DNA of 40,457 nt from Lachnospiraceae bacterium UBA7179 (GTDB taxonomy: Bacteria > Bacillota > Clostridia > Lachnospirales > Lachnospiraceae). The stretch lies in NCBI GenBank assembly GCA_002491195.1, contig DKVL01000106.1, positions 1 to 40,457 of the forward strand, written 5' to 3'. The notes under the pieces were generated by a model. The model was not told the DNA's origin. It searched no databases and saw nothing but the letters and a program-made list of their open reading frames with translations. How positions within the stretch are numbered: the first letter of the stretch is position 1; every line of letters starts with the position of its first letter. Both the position numbers and the translations under genes were made by a program. Shown here piece after piece: positions 17,230 to 27,039 of the stretch.

Positions 17230-18558
17230 TTATTCGGTATATAAAAACGTCCGGATCGTATGTGCCTCCATCGTGACACTGACGCCAACACCTGCTTCCC
17301 TGAGCGCCACTGTCACGGGATTGTCCGTCCTGTTGAGCAGGATCACCACGCGCTCGCCGTCGGGATTCAAAAATGCCACAGTTTCAATCTGGTCTGTATA
17401 TCTCGTGGATAAGATCTGTTGCGCGCCGCGTCTGACATATCTGCTAAAGTGTCCTATGTAATAATATGACAAGCGTTTTTCCAGCTTCTTTTCGTGAGGA
17501 TCACACATCATGGGCGCAGCGCAGAAATTTCCGACATGATTCGGCCCGCCTTTTTCATCCAGCAGCAGATTCCAGTCCAGAAACGCTTCGATTCCCGCAT
17601 TAAAATTTCCGATCATATCATGCGCGTACATCTCCGCTTTCTGTACCTCCCCGGAATCCGCAAAGCGCGAGTATTCCACGCAGCCTTCTGTGAAATAAAC
17701 CCTCTTTTCCGGGTACATCTTCCGAACCGCCGCGACCGCCTCAAAATGATCGCCGGTATACCAGTGCACCGCGATCCCATCCACACACTTCCTCGCCTGC
17801 TCATTTTCGAAAATAGCCTTTGCGCGGTCATATACCGCTTCCTTATTGTGATCCCACACAAAAACTTTCACATCCGAAAGCCCTGCTGCACGCAATGCCG
17901 GCACCAGATAATCTGCGGCATACGCTGCCTCTTCCTGCGGCGTATAGGTGCACGAATCCCACGTCTGCACCGCCTCCGGCTCATTCTGCACAGTGATGGC
18001 ATCAATGCGGATTCCTTCTTTTGCATAGGCCTTGATATACCGCACGACATATGCCGCCGATGTCTGATAATACTCTGGCTTCAGCTTTCCGCCGTGGTTC
18101 ATATCGTTGTTTGTCTTCATGAATGCCGGCGGCGACCAGGGAGACGCCAGAAAATGAATCGGCGTATCGCTCTCGGCGATCGCTGCCTTGATCATCGGAA
18201 TCATATTATTTTTGTCATGCGCAATGTCAAACGATTTTAATTCCGCATCGCCCTCCTCGATATAAGTATAGTTACCCAAGGCAAAATCACAGCTGTGGAT
18301 ATGCGTCCGCGCCAGATTGTAACGCAGTCCGTCCGCACCAAAATACCCTTCGAGCACTTCCCGCTGCAGATCTTGATCCAGCAGCGAGTAATTATAAGTA
18401 CTCGCCTCAGTAAAAGCTCCTCCGAAGCCTTCCATCTGCTGTCCAGCAATCTCCGGATAAATGTTGACCACATGCATACAGTCTGTCACTTCCGTCCTGT
18501 CCAGCTCCTGTTCCTGCCAATATTTTTGTTCCTTGGCATCTGTTATAATACACTTCAT
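17230..18558 (-). CDS. intracellular GH30 family glycoside hydrolase
   Basis: A 442-residue clan-A (beta/alpha)8 enzyme with the C-terminal beta domain typical of GH30. The early GQQMEGFGGAFTEAS and FLASPWSPPAFMKTN are hallmarks. The acid/base Glu is E193 in VQNEPE and the nucleophile E291 in YFTEGCVE. There is no signal peptide, so it acts on imported oligosaccharides. GH30 includes beta-glucosidases/glucosylceramidases, endo-beta-1,6-glucanases and beta-xylosidases; with two phosphorylases upstream, a beta-glucoside (possibly beta-1,6-linked) is the most sensible guess. The second of two in-frame ATGs (18558) is chosen, since AAGAGG is 9 bases from it but only 3 from the first. It is the last gene of the phosphorylase run. 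Confidence 0.92.
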   Translation of the reverse strand: MKCIITDAKEQKYWQEQELDRTEVTDCMHVVNIYPEIAGQQMEGFGGAFTEASTYNYSLLDQDLQREVLEGYFGADGLRYNLARTHIHSCDFALGNYTYIEEGDAELKSFDIAHDKNNMIPMIKAAIAESDTPIHFLASPWSPPAFMKTNNDMNHGGKLKPEYYQTSAAYVVRYIKAYAKEGIRIDAITVQNEPEAVQTWDSCTYTPQEEAAYAADYLVPALRAAGLSDVKVFVWDHNKEAVYDRAKAIFENEQARKCVDGIAVHWYTGDHFEAVAAVRKMYPEKRVYFTEGCVEYSRFADSGEVQKAEMYAHDMIGNFNAGIEAFLDWNLLLDEKGGPNHVGNFCAAPMMCDPHEKKLEKRLSYYYIGHFSRYVRRGAQQILSTRYTDQIETVAFLNPDGERVVILLNRTDNPVTVALREAGVGVSVTMEAHTIRTFLYTE

Positions 18559-18622
18559 AATCATATACCTCTTCTACAAATTTTGTGTCACCTTTGCTGA
18601 TACGCTTTCCATAATCAGCAGC

Positions 18623-18713
18623 CTACGTTTATCACTATTTCATATTCAACCATATCCTGGTTATCATACTGCACGCCGGCAACTATGTTTATCACTATTT
18701 CATATTTCAACCA
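18623..18713. repeat. 30-base direct repeats 60 bases apart upstream of GH30
   Basis: Copies at 18623-18652 and 18683-18713 share CTAxGTTTATCACTATTTCA and TATT(T)CAACCA, differing at one base plus one inserted T. The intervening sequence is unrelated. They fill the 187-base gap between the large phosphorylase and GH30 genes, and could be paired operators or the trace of a 60-base tandem duplication. Confidence 0.75.
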
Positions 18714-18745
18714 AAACAATGCGATTCCTGTTTTTAACCTAAGTG

Positions 18746-21700
18746 TCAGCGGAGCGTGACGCGGATTTCCTTCACCAGTCCGCCGCGGACATCCTGCGCC
18801 AGCTTTCCCCGGATTTCGCACCGCCCGGCGTTCATGACACTGCCGTCCTTGTATTCCAGCTCACACTCCGTGATCTCATATTCGCCAGGAAAATAATCTT
18901 TCTTATCCCCAATCCGATAGGTCACTTTCGTTTCTCCCAAAAATACAGCCTCCACCGTCTGTCCCGCCTCCACAAGATACTCCGGAAGTGCTGGCTCGAG
19001 CTGCAGCACAAGCTCTCCGCCCTGTACTGTGAAAGGATTGCGTCCAAACATCATGATCGTCCACATATTCAGGAATTCTACCGTGGAACCGCTCAGCCGC
19101 GCGACAAACCCTTTCCCGTGGTACTTTTTATTGGGATTTTTGCTGCTCGCGATAAAGGACGAATTTTCATAGATGCTTCTCCCGTAAATCTCCTCATCCA
19201 GAAACGGAATCGCCGCCTTGTGGAAGTCTGCAAAAAACTCATCGTACATACCAGACTTTAACAGCTCCAGCAGATACTTGTATTCCATGTGAAGCCAGAT
19301 CGATTCATTTTCCAGCCAGCCCGGCGTAAATGCCCTCGCCCTTCCAAGTTCATAGGACGCATTTTCCAGGGACGCGTTCACCTTGTACATAGACAGATTC
19401 CTGTCATACAGATCGCTCTTCTTTACCTGCTCATACAGCATTTTCTTCTTTACCGCCGTGTTGTCGAGTTTAAGATAGCGCACAGGTCCCTCCAGAAACA
19501 GCGGAACCGCCTGCACCTCAAAATCCAGAGGCAGAACGCACGTCATTTTGCCATTTTCATACTCATCATAGCGCGTTACTCTATACGTAAAATAAGTTGG
19601 GCATATGATACCCTTACCGGCGCCCTCAGTCCTATCGCAGGCTTTCTTGATTCCTGCGCGCACCACGGTATACCACTCCTCCAGCACGCCAGCTAAATAT
19701 GCGGCAGGCAGAACTACTGTCTCCCCTGTCAATCCCTCATAAACCTGGTCGCGATAGCGCTCCTTTGCAACATTCGCCTTATTCCAGAACGAGAGCACCT
19801 TTTCGTCGTTCAAAAGCGCCTGCCGCTCCTCCGCTACAATGCGCTCTGTCTGCTGGATCAGCCCTGCCAGTTCCTTTGAGAGCTCCACATCTCTCGGATA
19901 GCGTTTCAAAGCCTGTATCGTATACTCCAGGTTTCTCGCCAGCTCACAACTCTCTGCCATAGACGAGCCAAACAGCCCCGGAAGCCCGTTCAGCGCGTCA
20001 TACCATCCCGGCTTTCCGCCTTCCATTTCCACGCCCATACCATAAGCATCGAGCGTCGTAAACTTCGTCACAGACAGCAGCAGTAGTTTTTCCATCAATG
20101 TGACATAGATCACGTCCCCTTTGCCACAGTCACTGCGCATCAGGCTGCCGTCTTTCTCATCCGTGTGGTCAATGGCATGGTACTGCCGGATTCCTTTTTC
20201 TGTCTTCACACAGCGTTCCGCACGCTTTCTCACCTTTGCCTGCGGCTTGTAGTAGGTGTATTTTTTTTCGTAGAGAAGTTCCTCTTCCTTCTCCGGAAAT
20301 ACACTGAGATAATTTTCCAGCAAATCCAGATTGTAGGTCCAGTGGTCAGACCAATAGCCCTCCAAAAATCTGCCGTTGACCACACCCTCGGCTTCCCGCA
20401 TGACCTGTCCGAAAAAATCGTCCTTTTGCTCCTCCGCGTCCCACATACTGTCCAACTCCCGGTACAGCGCACCCGGCGTAAACGGCTCGCCAAGCGCTTG
20501 TGTGAGATGTCTCCTCGTCTCATCCGGCACATCGTGGAAAATCTCTTCCGTCTTTTCCGGCTTTAATATATAAGTCACTTTCTCCACACCCAGCGGATTG
20601 TAACCATCCGGCTGAATCAGGCTGTAGAATGTCCTGATATTCTCATCGCCGACAAAAGGGGCAAAAAACGTGTCGCAGCGTCTGTTCTGATTCACATCGC
20701 GGAAGTTGCCGTTTCCCTGCGAATAAAATTCGGAAAGCATGCTGAAAAAGTTGTAATCGCGCTCCAGATCTCCGTGCTTTCTGGAATAGACATAAAATAC
20801 TTTATCCCCGGTCAGCTGCATCGGATAGCCACCGCGCAGTACATTGTCCATATAAGTGTATTCACAGTACGCATCGAAATCTTTGTCAGCGGTCTTTGTC
20901 TTAATATGGCAGCATAAATCCTCCACCAGATTTTCCGCCTCCGCCTTTTTATTGTCATAGTAAGCTGTGTCCAGCTTCTTTTCGGCAAACCGACGCAGCA
21001 GCTCCCTGTTTTCCACCTGTCCGACCATCTGATACAGGGTAATATCCTCCCCTGCCTGCAGATCTGCTTCGGTTCCGTAAAAACTGCATGGAACGATATT
21101 TTCCGTCACCTGCGGCAGCATCGTAAGCTCTTTGATTCCATGCTCAATCAATCCTACTGGCCTTCCCATCGACAAATCATAGGAAAAAACGATTTCCGGA
21201 TCGGTAATCGCTTTCAGCCGCGTGCCGTCCGACAGACTTCCAATCGAGAAATTACCGCCGTTGACTTCCGATACCGCCGCCGAATCCACGGTGCTTGCAC
21301 GCACACGGATAAACGGGACTCCCGCCTCCTGCTCCACCTGCATCCAAGCCTTGATGGTCTGTCCCATCATCTTCATGTCCTCCTGCGATACCCCATAGGG
21401 AATACACGCCGGCATTCCGTCCAGAATTTCCAGATGAATCGCCTTGGTGTCTGTATTAGTGATGCGCACCTTCCGAACAAGTGCGCCGAATTTCTCCCCC
21501 GGCAGCGTGAAATAAGCAACATTGGTGCGAATCCCCCACTCCCCGTTATCCTCCTCCAGCTCCAGCCCATTCATGGCGATGGACATACGGTGCGCGATCT
21601 CCTCATTCTGAAACGCTTCCAGCACCTTCCCGTCTTTCTTGATAAAGGTGCGGAAACCAGTCGTCTTCACGTTCTGATAGGCCTGATGTGCTGGGTAAAA

Positions 21701-21877
21701 CTCCATGATGGCATGATCCTTATTCTCCACGCCAAAGCTGACAACGCCCTGCCCGCGGTTGACGTAGAAGCACCAGATTGGAATCCCTTTTACCCCGCTG
21801 ATGCCGGGCAGAAAACTCGCAAAGGGCGATTTTTTTCCATAATTTTCTATTTTATATGCATTAGAATGTTTGCTCAT
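18746..21877 (-). CDS. large GH94/GH149/GH161-like glycoside phosphorylase
   Basis: A 1043-residue soluble protein that I recognise as belonging to the large relatives of cellobiose phosphorylase. It has an N-terminal beta-sandwich region to about residue 300 (FASFLPGISGVKGIPIW, then FYVNRGQGVVSFGVENKD), an (alpha/alpha)6-like core and a C-terminal beta region. Where GH94 has DWND, this protein has KPGWYDALNGLPGLFGS with D627, so the assumed catalytic Asp sits in a different local motif. Length fits the beta-1,3-oligoglucan phosphorylases of GH149/GH161 better than GH94 cellobiose phosphorylase; subfamily and linkage are not settled by reading. Expected reaction: phosphorolysis of a beta-glucan oligosaccharide to glucose 1-phosphate and a shorter chain. 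No signal peptide. GAGGGAAAG precedes the ATG. Confidence 0.82.
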   Translation of the reverse strand: MSKHSNAYKIENYGKKSPFASFLPGISGVKGIPIWCFYVNRGQGVVSFGVENKDHAIMEFYPAHQAYQNVKTTGFRTFIKKDGKVLEAFQNEEIAHRMSIAMNGLELEEDNGEWGIRTNVAYFTLPGEKFGALVRKVRITNTDTKAIHLEILDGMPACIPYGVSQEDMKMMGQTIKAWMQVEQEAGVPFIRVRASTVDSAAVSEVNGGNFSIGSLSDGTRLKAITDPEIVFSYDLSMGRPVGLIEHGIKELTMLPQVTENIVPCSFYGTEADLQAGEDITLYQMVGQVENRELLRRFAEKKLDTAYYDNKKAEAENLVEDLCCHIKTKTADKDFDAYCEYTYMDNVLRGGYPMQLTGDKVFYVYSRKHGDLERDYNFFSMLSEFYSQGNGNFRDVNQNRRCDTFFAPFVGDENIRTFYSLIQPDGYNPLGVEKVTYILKPEKTEEIFHDVPDETRRHLTQALGEPFTPGALYRELDSMWDAEEQKDDFFGQVMREAEGVVNGRFLEGYWSDHWTYNLDLLENYLSVFPEKEEELLYEKKYTYYKPQAKVRKRAERCVKTEKGIRQYHAIDHTDEKDGSLMRSDCGKGDVIYVTLMEKLLLLSVTKFTTLDAYGMGVEMEGGKPGWYDALNGLPGLFGSSMAESCELARNLEYTIQALKRYPRDVELSKELAGLIQQTERIVAEERQALLNDEKVLSFWNKANVAKERYRDQVYEGLTGETVVLPAAYLAGVLEEWYTVVRAGIKKACDRTEGAGKGIICPTYFTYRVTRYDEYENGKMTCVLPLDFEVQAVPLFLEGPVRYLKLDNTAVKKKMLYEQVKKSDLYDRNLSMYKVNASLENASYELGRARAFTPGWLENESIWLHMEYKYLLELLKSGMYDEFFADFHKAAIPFLDEEIYGRSIYENSSFIASSKNPNKKYHGKGFVARLSGSTVEFLNMWTIMMFGRNPFTVQGGELVLQLEPALPEYLVEAGQTVEAVFLGETKVTYRIGDKKDYFPGEYEITECELEYKDGSVMNAGRCEIRGKLAQDVRGGLVKEIRVTLR

Positions 21878-22089
21878 AACTTTCCCTCACTTTACTTTCA
21901 TGTTATTTTCCATAACTGTTACAGCATAACTCGCTGTCTTTACGTTTCAGCATCTTCTCTCGTCAACTTCCATTCTCACATGCCGATAAAACTAATGTTC
22001 CGACACATCAAAATTCATATTAATATAACAAATCAGTTCAACTTTCGCTATGCCAGTACACTAGAATCAGAATCGTCAAATTTCCGATC
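21878..22089 (-). promoter_or_regulatory. gap between the phosphorylase genes, possible internal promoter
   Basis: This 212-base noncoding stretch is AT-richer than the flanking genes. Minus-strand TTGAAC with an AT-rich TATATTAATATGAA about 10-16 bases downstream (around 22014-22040) could be a weak internal promoter. No terminator-like hairpin is seen, so read-through from the GH94 gene is likely. Confidence 0.3.
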
Positions 22090-24771
22090 TCACACTAATT
22101 CCACGATCATTTCATGAACAGTATTCTCGTCTAACAACCTGATTTCCTCCAGGAAAACCGATGCGCTCTCCCGCTTTTTCCCGTCGAGCTGTACGCCTGC
22201 GATCCGATATTCGCCGCTCTCTTTTTCACCTGCATTCACATAGACAATGTGCCATCTCCGCTTTCCGAAATTCAGGTAAATGCCCGCCTTTCCCTCACGG
22301 AACTGCTCTTTTCTGAGCTTTGGCTCCAGGATCAGATCGCCGCAGCAACCTTTCACGCCAAACATTTCTGTGATCACCGTCAGCATCATCCAGCTTGCGG
22401 CGCCCGTCAGATAATGGTACATTCCCCTTCCCCTGTCGTTGAAATATTCCGGGATTCCAGGATAGATCCGGCTCACGTCGAAATCCGCCGCCTGCTCATA
22501 CAAGGTGTGGATCGCGCGGTAGCCCTCCTCGATAAAACCGCGGCGGTAAAGCGAATTAGCATACATTGTTGTCATATGGGAAAATACAGCTCCGTTTTCC
22601 TTGTGTCCATAGGCAAAACCAAACATTCTCCCCAAATCCATCTTCAACTCGCCAAAATCGGTATTCAGACGGTATCCGCCGACTTCCTTCTTATATAAAT
22701 ACTTGTCAGCCGCCCTCACGATCTTTGCCGTCTGCTCCTCTGTCGCCGTCTTTGACATGATCGCAAAGACCTGGCCTGTCAGCATCATCCGGACGCCTTC
22801 CTCGCCCGCTCTCTCACACTGCTGTCCGTGATCGTCATAATAGCTGTTGAACCAGCCACAGTCCCCGCCGTCCGCAATCCACTCTGTCCTGCGGATATGC
22901 TCCCGGATCCACTGCGCTTTCTCCAGAAGGCTTTGCTGCACCGTCTTGCTGTCCATACAAACCTTTCTGCCAGAAATATCGTGGAAACATGCAGCGCAGT
23001 ACTCCGCCAGATGTGCCCTCTTCTGTGCCGCATCCTCATAGAAATCCATTCCGGTCTTTAATAACGGCTGCAGCTCCTCCAAGATCTCTATCTCATGAGT
23101 CTGTTCCTTTTCCGCCAAAAGCCCGATCAACCCGGCGAGCACTTCCAGATTGTCCGCGTAGGCGACCGTGAAGGCCACGCTCTCTCCCCGCTGCGGCGCC
23201 ATGTCCAGGGCATCATTCCAGTCTGCACCGCGCAGCCGCATATGGTTATGTTCGCCCACCTCATAAAAAACGGTGAGATTCTGCACCAGAATATGCTCCA
23301 AAATCGTTCCGACGTATTCTCTGCCGTCCTCTGTCCTTAAAACAGGCGCTGCGTCCGTTGTCCACAGCTCATCCGTCCTGGTTCCTCTCGCCTCCTGCCG
23401 ATCCTTGAAATACGTATTTTCCTTTAACAAAATGGATAAATCCCCTGTCTGGTCAATGTAGAGCTTCGTTGTCATCAGAGGCCACAATCCATGATCCATC
23501 CAGACGCGCGTGATATTGTTCCTGTCCGCGATAAACTCTCCCTGCCTGCTTCCTATGATCGTCGCGTTGCTGCCGTCGATCCGCACACCGCCGTAATTGT
23601 CGATCAGCATCTGTCTCACGCCGTCCGGGTTCATGATCAGCAGCGCCAGACAGTCCTGCCACAAATCCCGCCAGCCTCTTCCACCCTTTCCGTAATCGTG
23701 GTGTGGGAGAAATGAGCAGCCATAAATCCTCCTGAGCATGGGCTGGAAATTCACCCAGTACATAAAGTTATCAAACACGTGATCCGCCGTCTCATAAGAG
23801 ACATTGATCTTGTCCAGCCAATAGCGCTTTGTCTCCTCAAATGCTTTCCATACACATTTCTCATTGGTATATTCTTTCAACATCGCATCGATCATGGTCT
23901 TTTTCTCTTCCGCGCCGATAAAAATGGTATAGCTTCTCTTTTCTCCAGGCTGTAGTTGTGTTTCCGCAAACCGCAGCGCACCGATGATCTCATAGCCGTC
24001 ATACTGTTTGCCACACGCATCATAAGGAAGATTTTTAAGAACACTCTCTGGCATCTCAAAGCTGCCGCCCTCGCCGATGTAATCCTCCACAACGGGCTGA
24101 AAACCGGCTGGCGCTGTGCCGTCCTCTTCCATACCACACACATAATACGTGATATGGTTTTTCTGATGTCCCCTCTCGTCGAAGGAGAGTGTCGGCGTCA
24201 CATACACGCCTTTCTCGTCTGTGACAGCCCTGTGCAGCAGCGAAGTCACATGCCTGTGGTCCCGCAGGTTATCCGCGCTTCTGCCATAGAGCGGCACTGC
24301 AGCCGTCGGTGTAAAGCGGACTTCACTCTCCCCATTGTTGCTGATCTCCACATGCATCAGCTCCACACAGTAGTCCGATACTGGCACGAAGGAAAGAATC
24401 TTTGCAGAGAGTCCGTACTCCTTTGACTCCCTTTCGATCAAGTGCCACATGGGTCCCGCTGTCAGAACGCTTTTATCCTGTCTGTCCGTAAATCTGTCCG
24501 CCTGCGCTCTTGCGGAAACGCCCGTTACAGAAAAGCAGCCTTTTTCACCGAGATAACACCAGAAATTTCTCGTGGACTTATTATTGTGAAGCTCCTCCGC
24601 ACTGACCGGCTGCAGGATAAACTCATTCTGGCTGCGCTTTAAGTCACCGCCAAGTGTCGGTGTCACGGCTCCTTTAATCCCCTGTTCCCCCGCGATCGGA
24701 AAATACAGATAGCTCACATTTTCCGGCTGTTCCAGACGAAATGTTCCCTGATTGTCTAAGAATGTATACAT
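22090..24771 (-). CDS. GH94 glycoside phosphorylase (laminaribiose/cellobiose-type)
   Basis: An 893-residue cytosolic GH94 enzyme. The N-terminal beta-sandwich opens FLDNQGTFRLEQPENVSYLYFP (in two parts). The helical core has FLPHHDYGKGGRGWRDLWQD (about 355-375) and the catalytic Asp motif RGADWNDALD, with D517-W-N-D520. The C-terminal part contains MYHYLTGAASWM, which fits the phosphate-binding end of the barrel. It should split a beta-linked disaccharide with phosphate into glucose 1-phosphate and a free sugar. Length near 900 is longer than cellobiose or chitobiose phosphorylases and close to the laminaribiose phosphorylase group, but the linkage is inferred. The start ATG at 24771 has AAGGGAG 9 bases upstream; that site lies inside the alternative longer frame. 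It follows a chemoreceptor gene by 50 bases. Confidence 0.9.
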   Translation of the reverse strand: MYTFLDNQGTFRLEQPENVSYLYFPIAGEQGIKGAVTPTLGGDLKRSQNEFILQPVSAEELHNNKSTRNFWCYLGEKGCFSVTGVSARAQADRFTDRQDKSVLTAGPMWHLIERESKEYGLSAKILSFVPVSDYCVELMHVEISNNGESEVRFTPTAAVPLYGRSADNLRDHRHVTSLLHRAVTDEKGVYVTPTLSFDERGHQKNHITYYVCGMEEDGTAPAGFQPVVEDYIGEGGSFEMPESVLKNLPYDACGKQYDGYEIIGALRFAETQLQPGEKRSYTIFIGAEEKKTMIDAMLKEYTNEKCVWKAFEETKRYWLDKINVSYETADHVFDNFMYWVNFQPMLRRIYGCSFLPHHDYGKGGRGWRDLWQDCLALLIMNPDGVRQMLIDNYGGVRIDGSNATIIGSRQGEFIADRNNITRVWMDHGLWPLMTTKLYIDQTGDLSILLKENTYFKDRQEARGTRTDELWTTDAAPVLRTEDGREYVGTILEHILVQNLTVFYEVGEHNHMRLRGADWNDALDMAPQRGESVAFTVAYADNLEVLAGLIGLLAEKEQTHEIEILEELQPLLKTGMDFYEDAAQKRAHLAEYCAACFHDISGRKVCMDSKTVQQSLLEKAQWIREHIRRTEWIADGGDCGWFNSYYDDHGQQCERAGEEGVRMMLTGQVFAIMSKTATEEQTAKIVRAADKYLYKKEVGGYRLNTDFGELKMDLGRMFGFAYGHKENGAVFSHMTTMYANSLYRRGFIEEGYRAIHTLYEQAADFDVSRIYPGIPEYFNDRGRGMYHYLTGAASWMMLTVITEMFGVKGCCGDLILEPKLRKEQFREGKAGIYLNFGKRRWHIVYVNAGEKESGEYRIAGVQLDGKKRESASVFLEEIRLLDENTVHEMIVELV

Positions 24772-24821
24772 TGCCCTATCTCCCTTCATGATATATTGAT
24801 TTCACTTTGATACGTTTATGT

Positions 24822-26912
24822 TCATGCTTCCAGTTTAAAGGCAGCGATCACCTGATCCAACTGCTGCATATGCTCCTTTAGTCCCTCCGCCTCTGTGCTC
24901 AACGTCTCCGCACACACAATCTGCTTTTCCAGCGTTTCTTTTACAGAATCGACAGATTTCACCGACTCCTCCGAACATTCATGGATTCTCCTCATGGCAG
25001 ACATTGCGTTCCTCCGCTCAGTATTCATATCCTCGATTCCCGCCGCCACTTCCTCCATCTGCTTCACACATTCCTCGATAAACCGGTTGATCGCATCGAA
25101 GGCATGCGCTGTATCCTGTACGGTTTTCTCCTGCACTTCCACATACTGTTCCGCCTCTTTTACCTTCTCGGACGTATGCCCGGCGTGCCTCTCCACCTCG
25201 CCAACGACTTTTCGGATCTCCTCCGCCGTCTTTCCCGAACTCTCAGCGAGCTTGCGGATCTCCTCCGCCACCACGCTGAATCCCCTTCCGCTCTCCCCGG
25301 CCCGCGCCGCCTCTATGGACGCGTTGAGCGATAAGAGATTCGTCTGATCTGCGATCTCCTTAATGGAATCCACGAACTGTACAATATTATTCAGCCTGCC
25401 TCCTAATGCGCCGACCTGCTCCTTTACCTCCTCCGTTGCCTGATAGGTGGCTCCAGATTGCTCCGTCATAATATGCACAGTCTCCATTCCCTCGGAGACG
25501 ATGACCTTTGTATGGTCAATATAATCAATCATCTCCTTGATCGTCGCATTGACCTTTTTAATCTTGGCAGATAGTTCCTCCATCAACTGGCTGCATGTGG
25601 CAATCTCTGTATCCTCCCGCGTGATATTGTTTCCAATCTCGTTGATCTCCGCACTCATATCATCGACCATGCCGCTCACACTCTCACTGGCTTCATTCAC
25701 CTGTATTCCCGAAGCGGATACCAGACCGATCACCTGACGCACCGCACCAACCAAACCCCTCATTTTTTTCACAGTATTGTGAATCGCCGCATGAAGCCTG
25801 CCAAATTCATTGTTCTTTCTCCTGAGATTTTTCATCACCAGATTTCCCTGTGCCACCTCGTCCAGCGCGTCGATGCTCTTTGTGATATTGGAGCCGATTC
25901 CTGCAATGATCACGGTGCCTAACAGTACTGCGGCCACACACGCAAGCAGCACCATAAACATAGTTATATTTTTGATCGAGTCCGCTTTTTGGGTGATTGT
26001 CGTCTTTGGCACCATAACCGCGAAACTTCCCCCTGTTGTCTCACTCTTCCTCACCATGTAGAAATACTCTTTTCCGCCGTATTCCACATACTGTGTCGCG
26101 TCCTCGCCCTCCGTGTAAAAGTCCATCTCCGAAATACGGACAGTCTCGTCCAGATCCAGTTCCCTGCCATCTGCCGTGATAAAGGCCAGATGACTGCCCT
26201 CTCCGAAATCAAGCCGCTCCATCAGTTCCCGGATTGCCTTGGAACTAATGTCAATCGTCACCAGACCGCACTTGTCCCCATTGCCCACGCGGTAACTGCA
26301 ATACAATATATAATTCTCCTCAGAGAGACCGAACTTTTGATCCACAAAAGGGTGCGCACTACCCCACAGGACTCCCGACTCCGAAACCATCGCGGCATCT
26401 TCGGATTCCTTGAGTTTGTTCATAAATCCCTGCACATTGCTGTTGGAGGTGTTGGCTGTCGTGACTGCCAGAATATCGCTGGAAGGAATAATATGAATAT
26501 TCTCAATAAAATCGTTGGTCGTCTGCTTGACCATGATATCTGTAGAGATTGACGAGCGCACTGTGCTCTGGTTGGCACTATTTGAATCATAGCCGCCCTG
26601 CACATAGGATGACACCATTGTGTTGTTCGCCAGCTCCAGCACGTTTGCGACACTCGGAGAAAACCCTCTCTCCAGGCACTCCATCGTCATATCCAGCGCG
26701 TTGATGGCAGAATTTTCGTAGTTCTCGATCATGCCTGATGACGCATTGCGGTAGGAGATCACACCAACACCGATCAGAAATAAAATCGGTACTGCAAACC
26801 CTACGATCAGCTGTATGCGCAGGGAGATGCCAAATTCTTTCTTGTCAGTTTTTTCCTCTGTCATGCGCTTGTTATTCTGTTTCACCGTTTTTTTCTGTCC
26901 ACTGTTTTTCAT
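24822..26912 (-). CDS. methyl-accepting chemotaxis protein with dCache-like sensor
   Basis: A 696-residue chemoreceptor. The ATG at 26912 is preferred because AAGGGAG lies 9 bases upstream; 22 extra residues in the longer frame are not supported. After a basic cytosolic tail, helix 1 lies at about 32-55 (IQLIVGFAVPILFLIGVGVI). A large extracellular region of about 260 residues looks like a double Cache domain (DILAVTTANTS; LAFITADGRELDLDETVRI). Helix 2 is at about 318-340, then HAMP and a signalling domain with tip DQTNLLSLNASIEAARAGES and GRGFSVVAEEIRKLAES. It is the first gene of the run containing both phosphorylases and GH30, so its ligand is likely the same glycan or its breakdown products. 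Confidence 0.93.
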   Translation of the reverse strand: MKNSGQKKTVKQNNKRMTEEKTDKKEFGISLRIQLIVGFAVPILFLIGVGVISYRNASSGMIENYENSAINALDMTMECLERGFSPSVANVLELANNTMVSSYVQGGYDSNSANQSTVRSSISTDIMVKQTTNDFIENIHIIPSSDILAVTTANTSNSNVQGFMNKLKESEDAAMVSESGVLWGSAHPFVDQKFGLSEENYILYCSYRVGNGDKCGLVTIDISSKAIRELMERLDFGEGSHLAFITADGRELDLDETVRISEMDFYTEGEDATQYVEYGGKEYFYMVRKSETTGGSFAVMVPKTTITQKADSIKNITMFMVLLACVAAVLLGTVIIAGIGSNITKSIDALDEVAQGNLVMKNLRRKNNEFGRLHAAIHNTVKKMRGLVGAVRQVIGLVSASGIQVNEASESVSGMVDDMSAEINEIGNNITREDTEIATCSQLMEELSAKIKKVNATIKEMIDYIDHTKVIVSEGMETVHIMTEQSGATYQATEEVKEQVGALGGRLNNIVQFVDSIKEIADQTNLLSLNASIEAARAGESGRGFSVVAEEIRKLAESSGKTAEEIRKVVGEVERHAGHTSEKVKEAEQYVEVQEKTVQDTAHAFDAINRFIEECVKQMEEVAAGIEDMNTERRNAMSAMRRIHECSEESVKSVDSVKETLEKQIVCAETLSTEAEGLKEHMQQLDQVIAAFKLEA

Positions 26913-27020
26913 ATCTTTCTCCCTTTTCTGACAACTGGCCGCTGCTCCAGTAAAATGGTACTGATTTATTATCATCATACAAAAAACAAATGAAAAAATC
27001 AGTGTGGTATTTTTGGTTTA

Positions 27021-27036
27021 GGTGCACTTTTTTTAT
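27021..27036 (-). promoter_or_regulatory. GGTGCACTTTTTTT box upstream of the second chemoreceptor
   Basis: This box resembles those upstream of solute-binding protein 1 (GGTGCATTTTTT) and has the same orientation relative to its gene. It may mark co-regulation of the phosphorylase run with the transport operon. Confidence 0.3.
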
Positions 27037-27039
27037 CTG

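Noticed and set aside
21140..22117. 325-codon plus-strand frame opposite the large phosphorylase
   Set aside because: Antisense shadow of a gene with clear family features; His/Arg-rich translation without domain signs.
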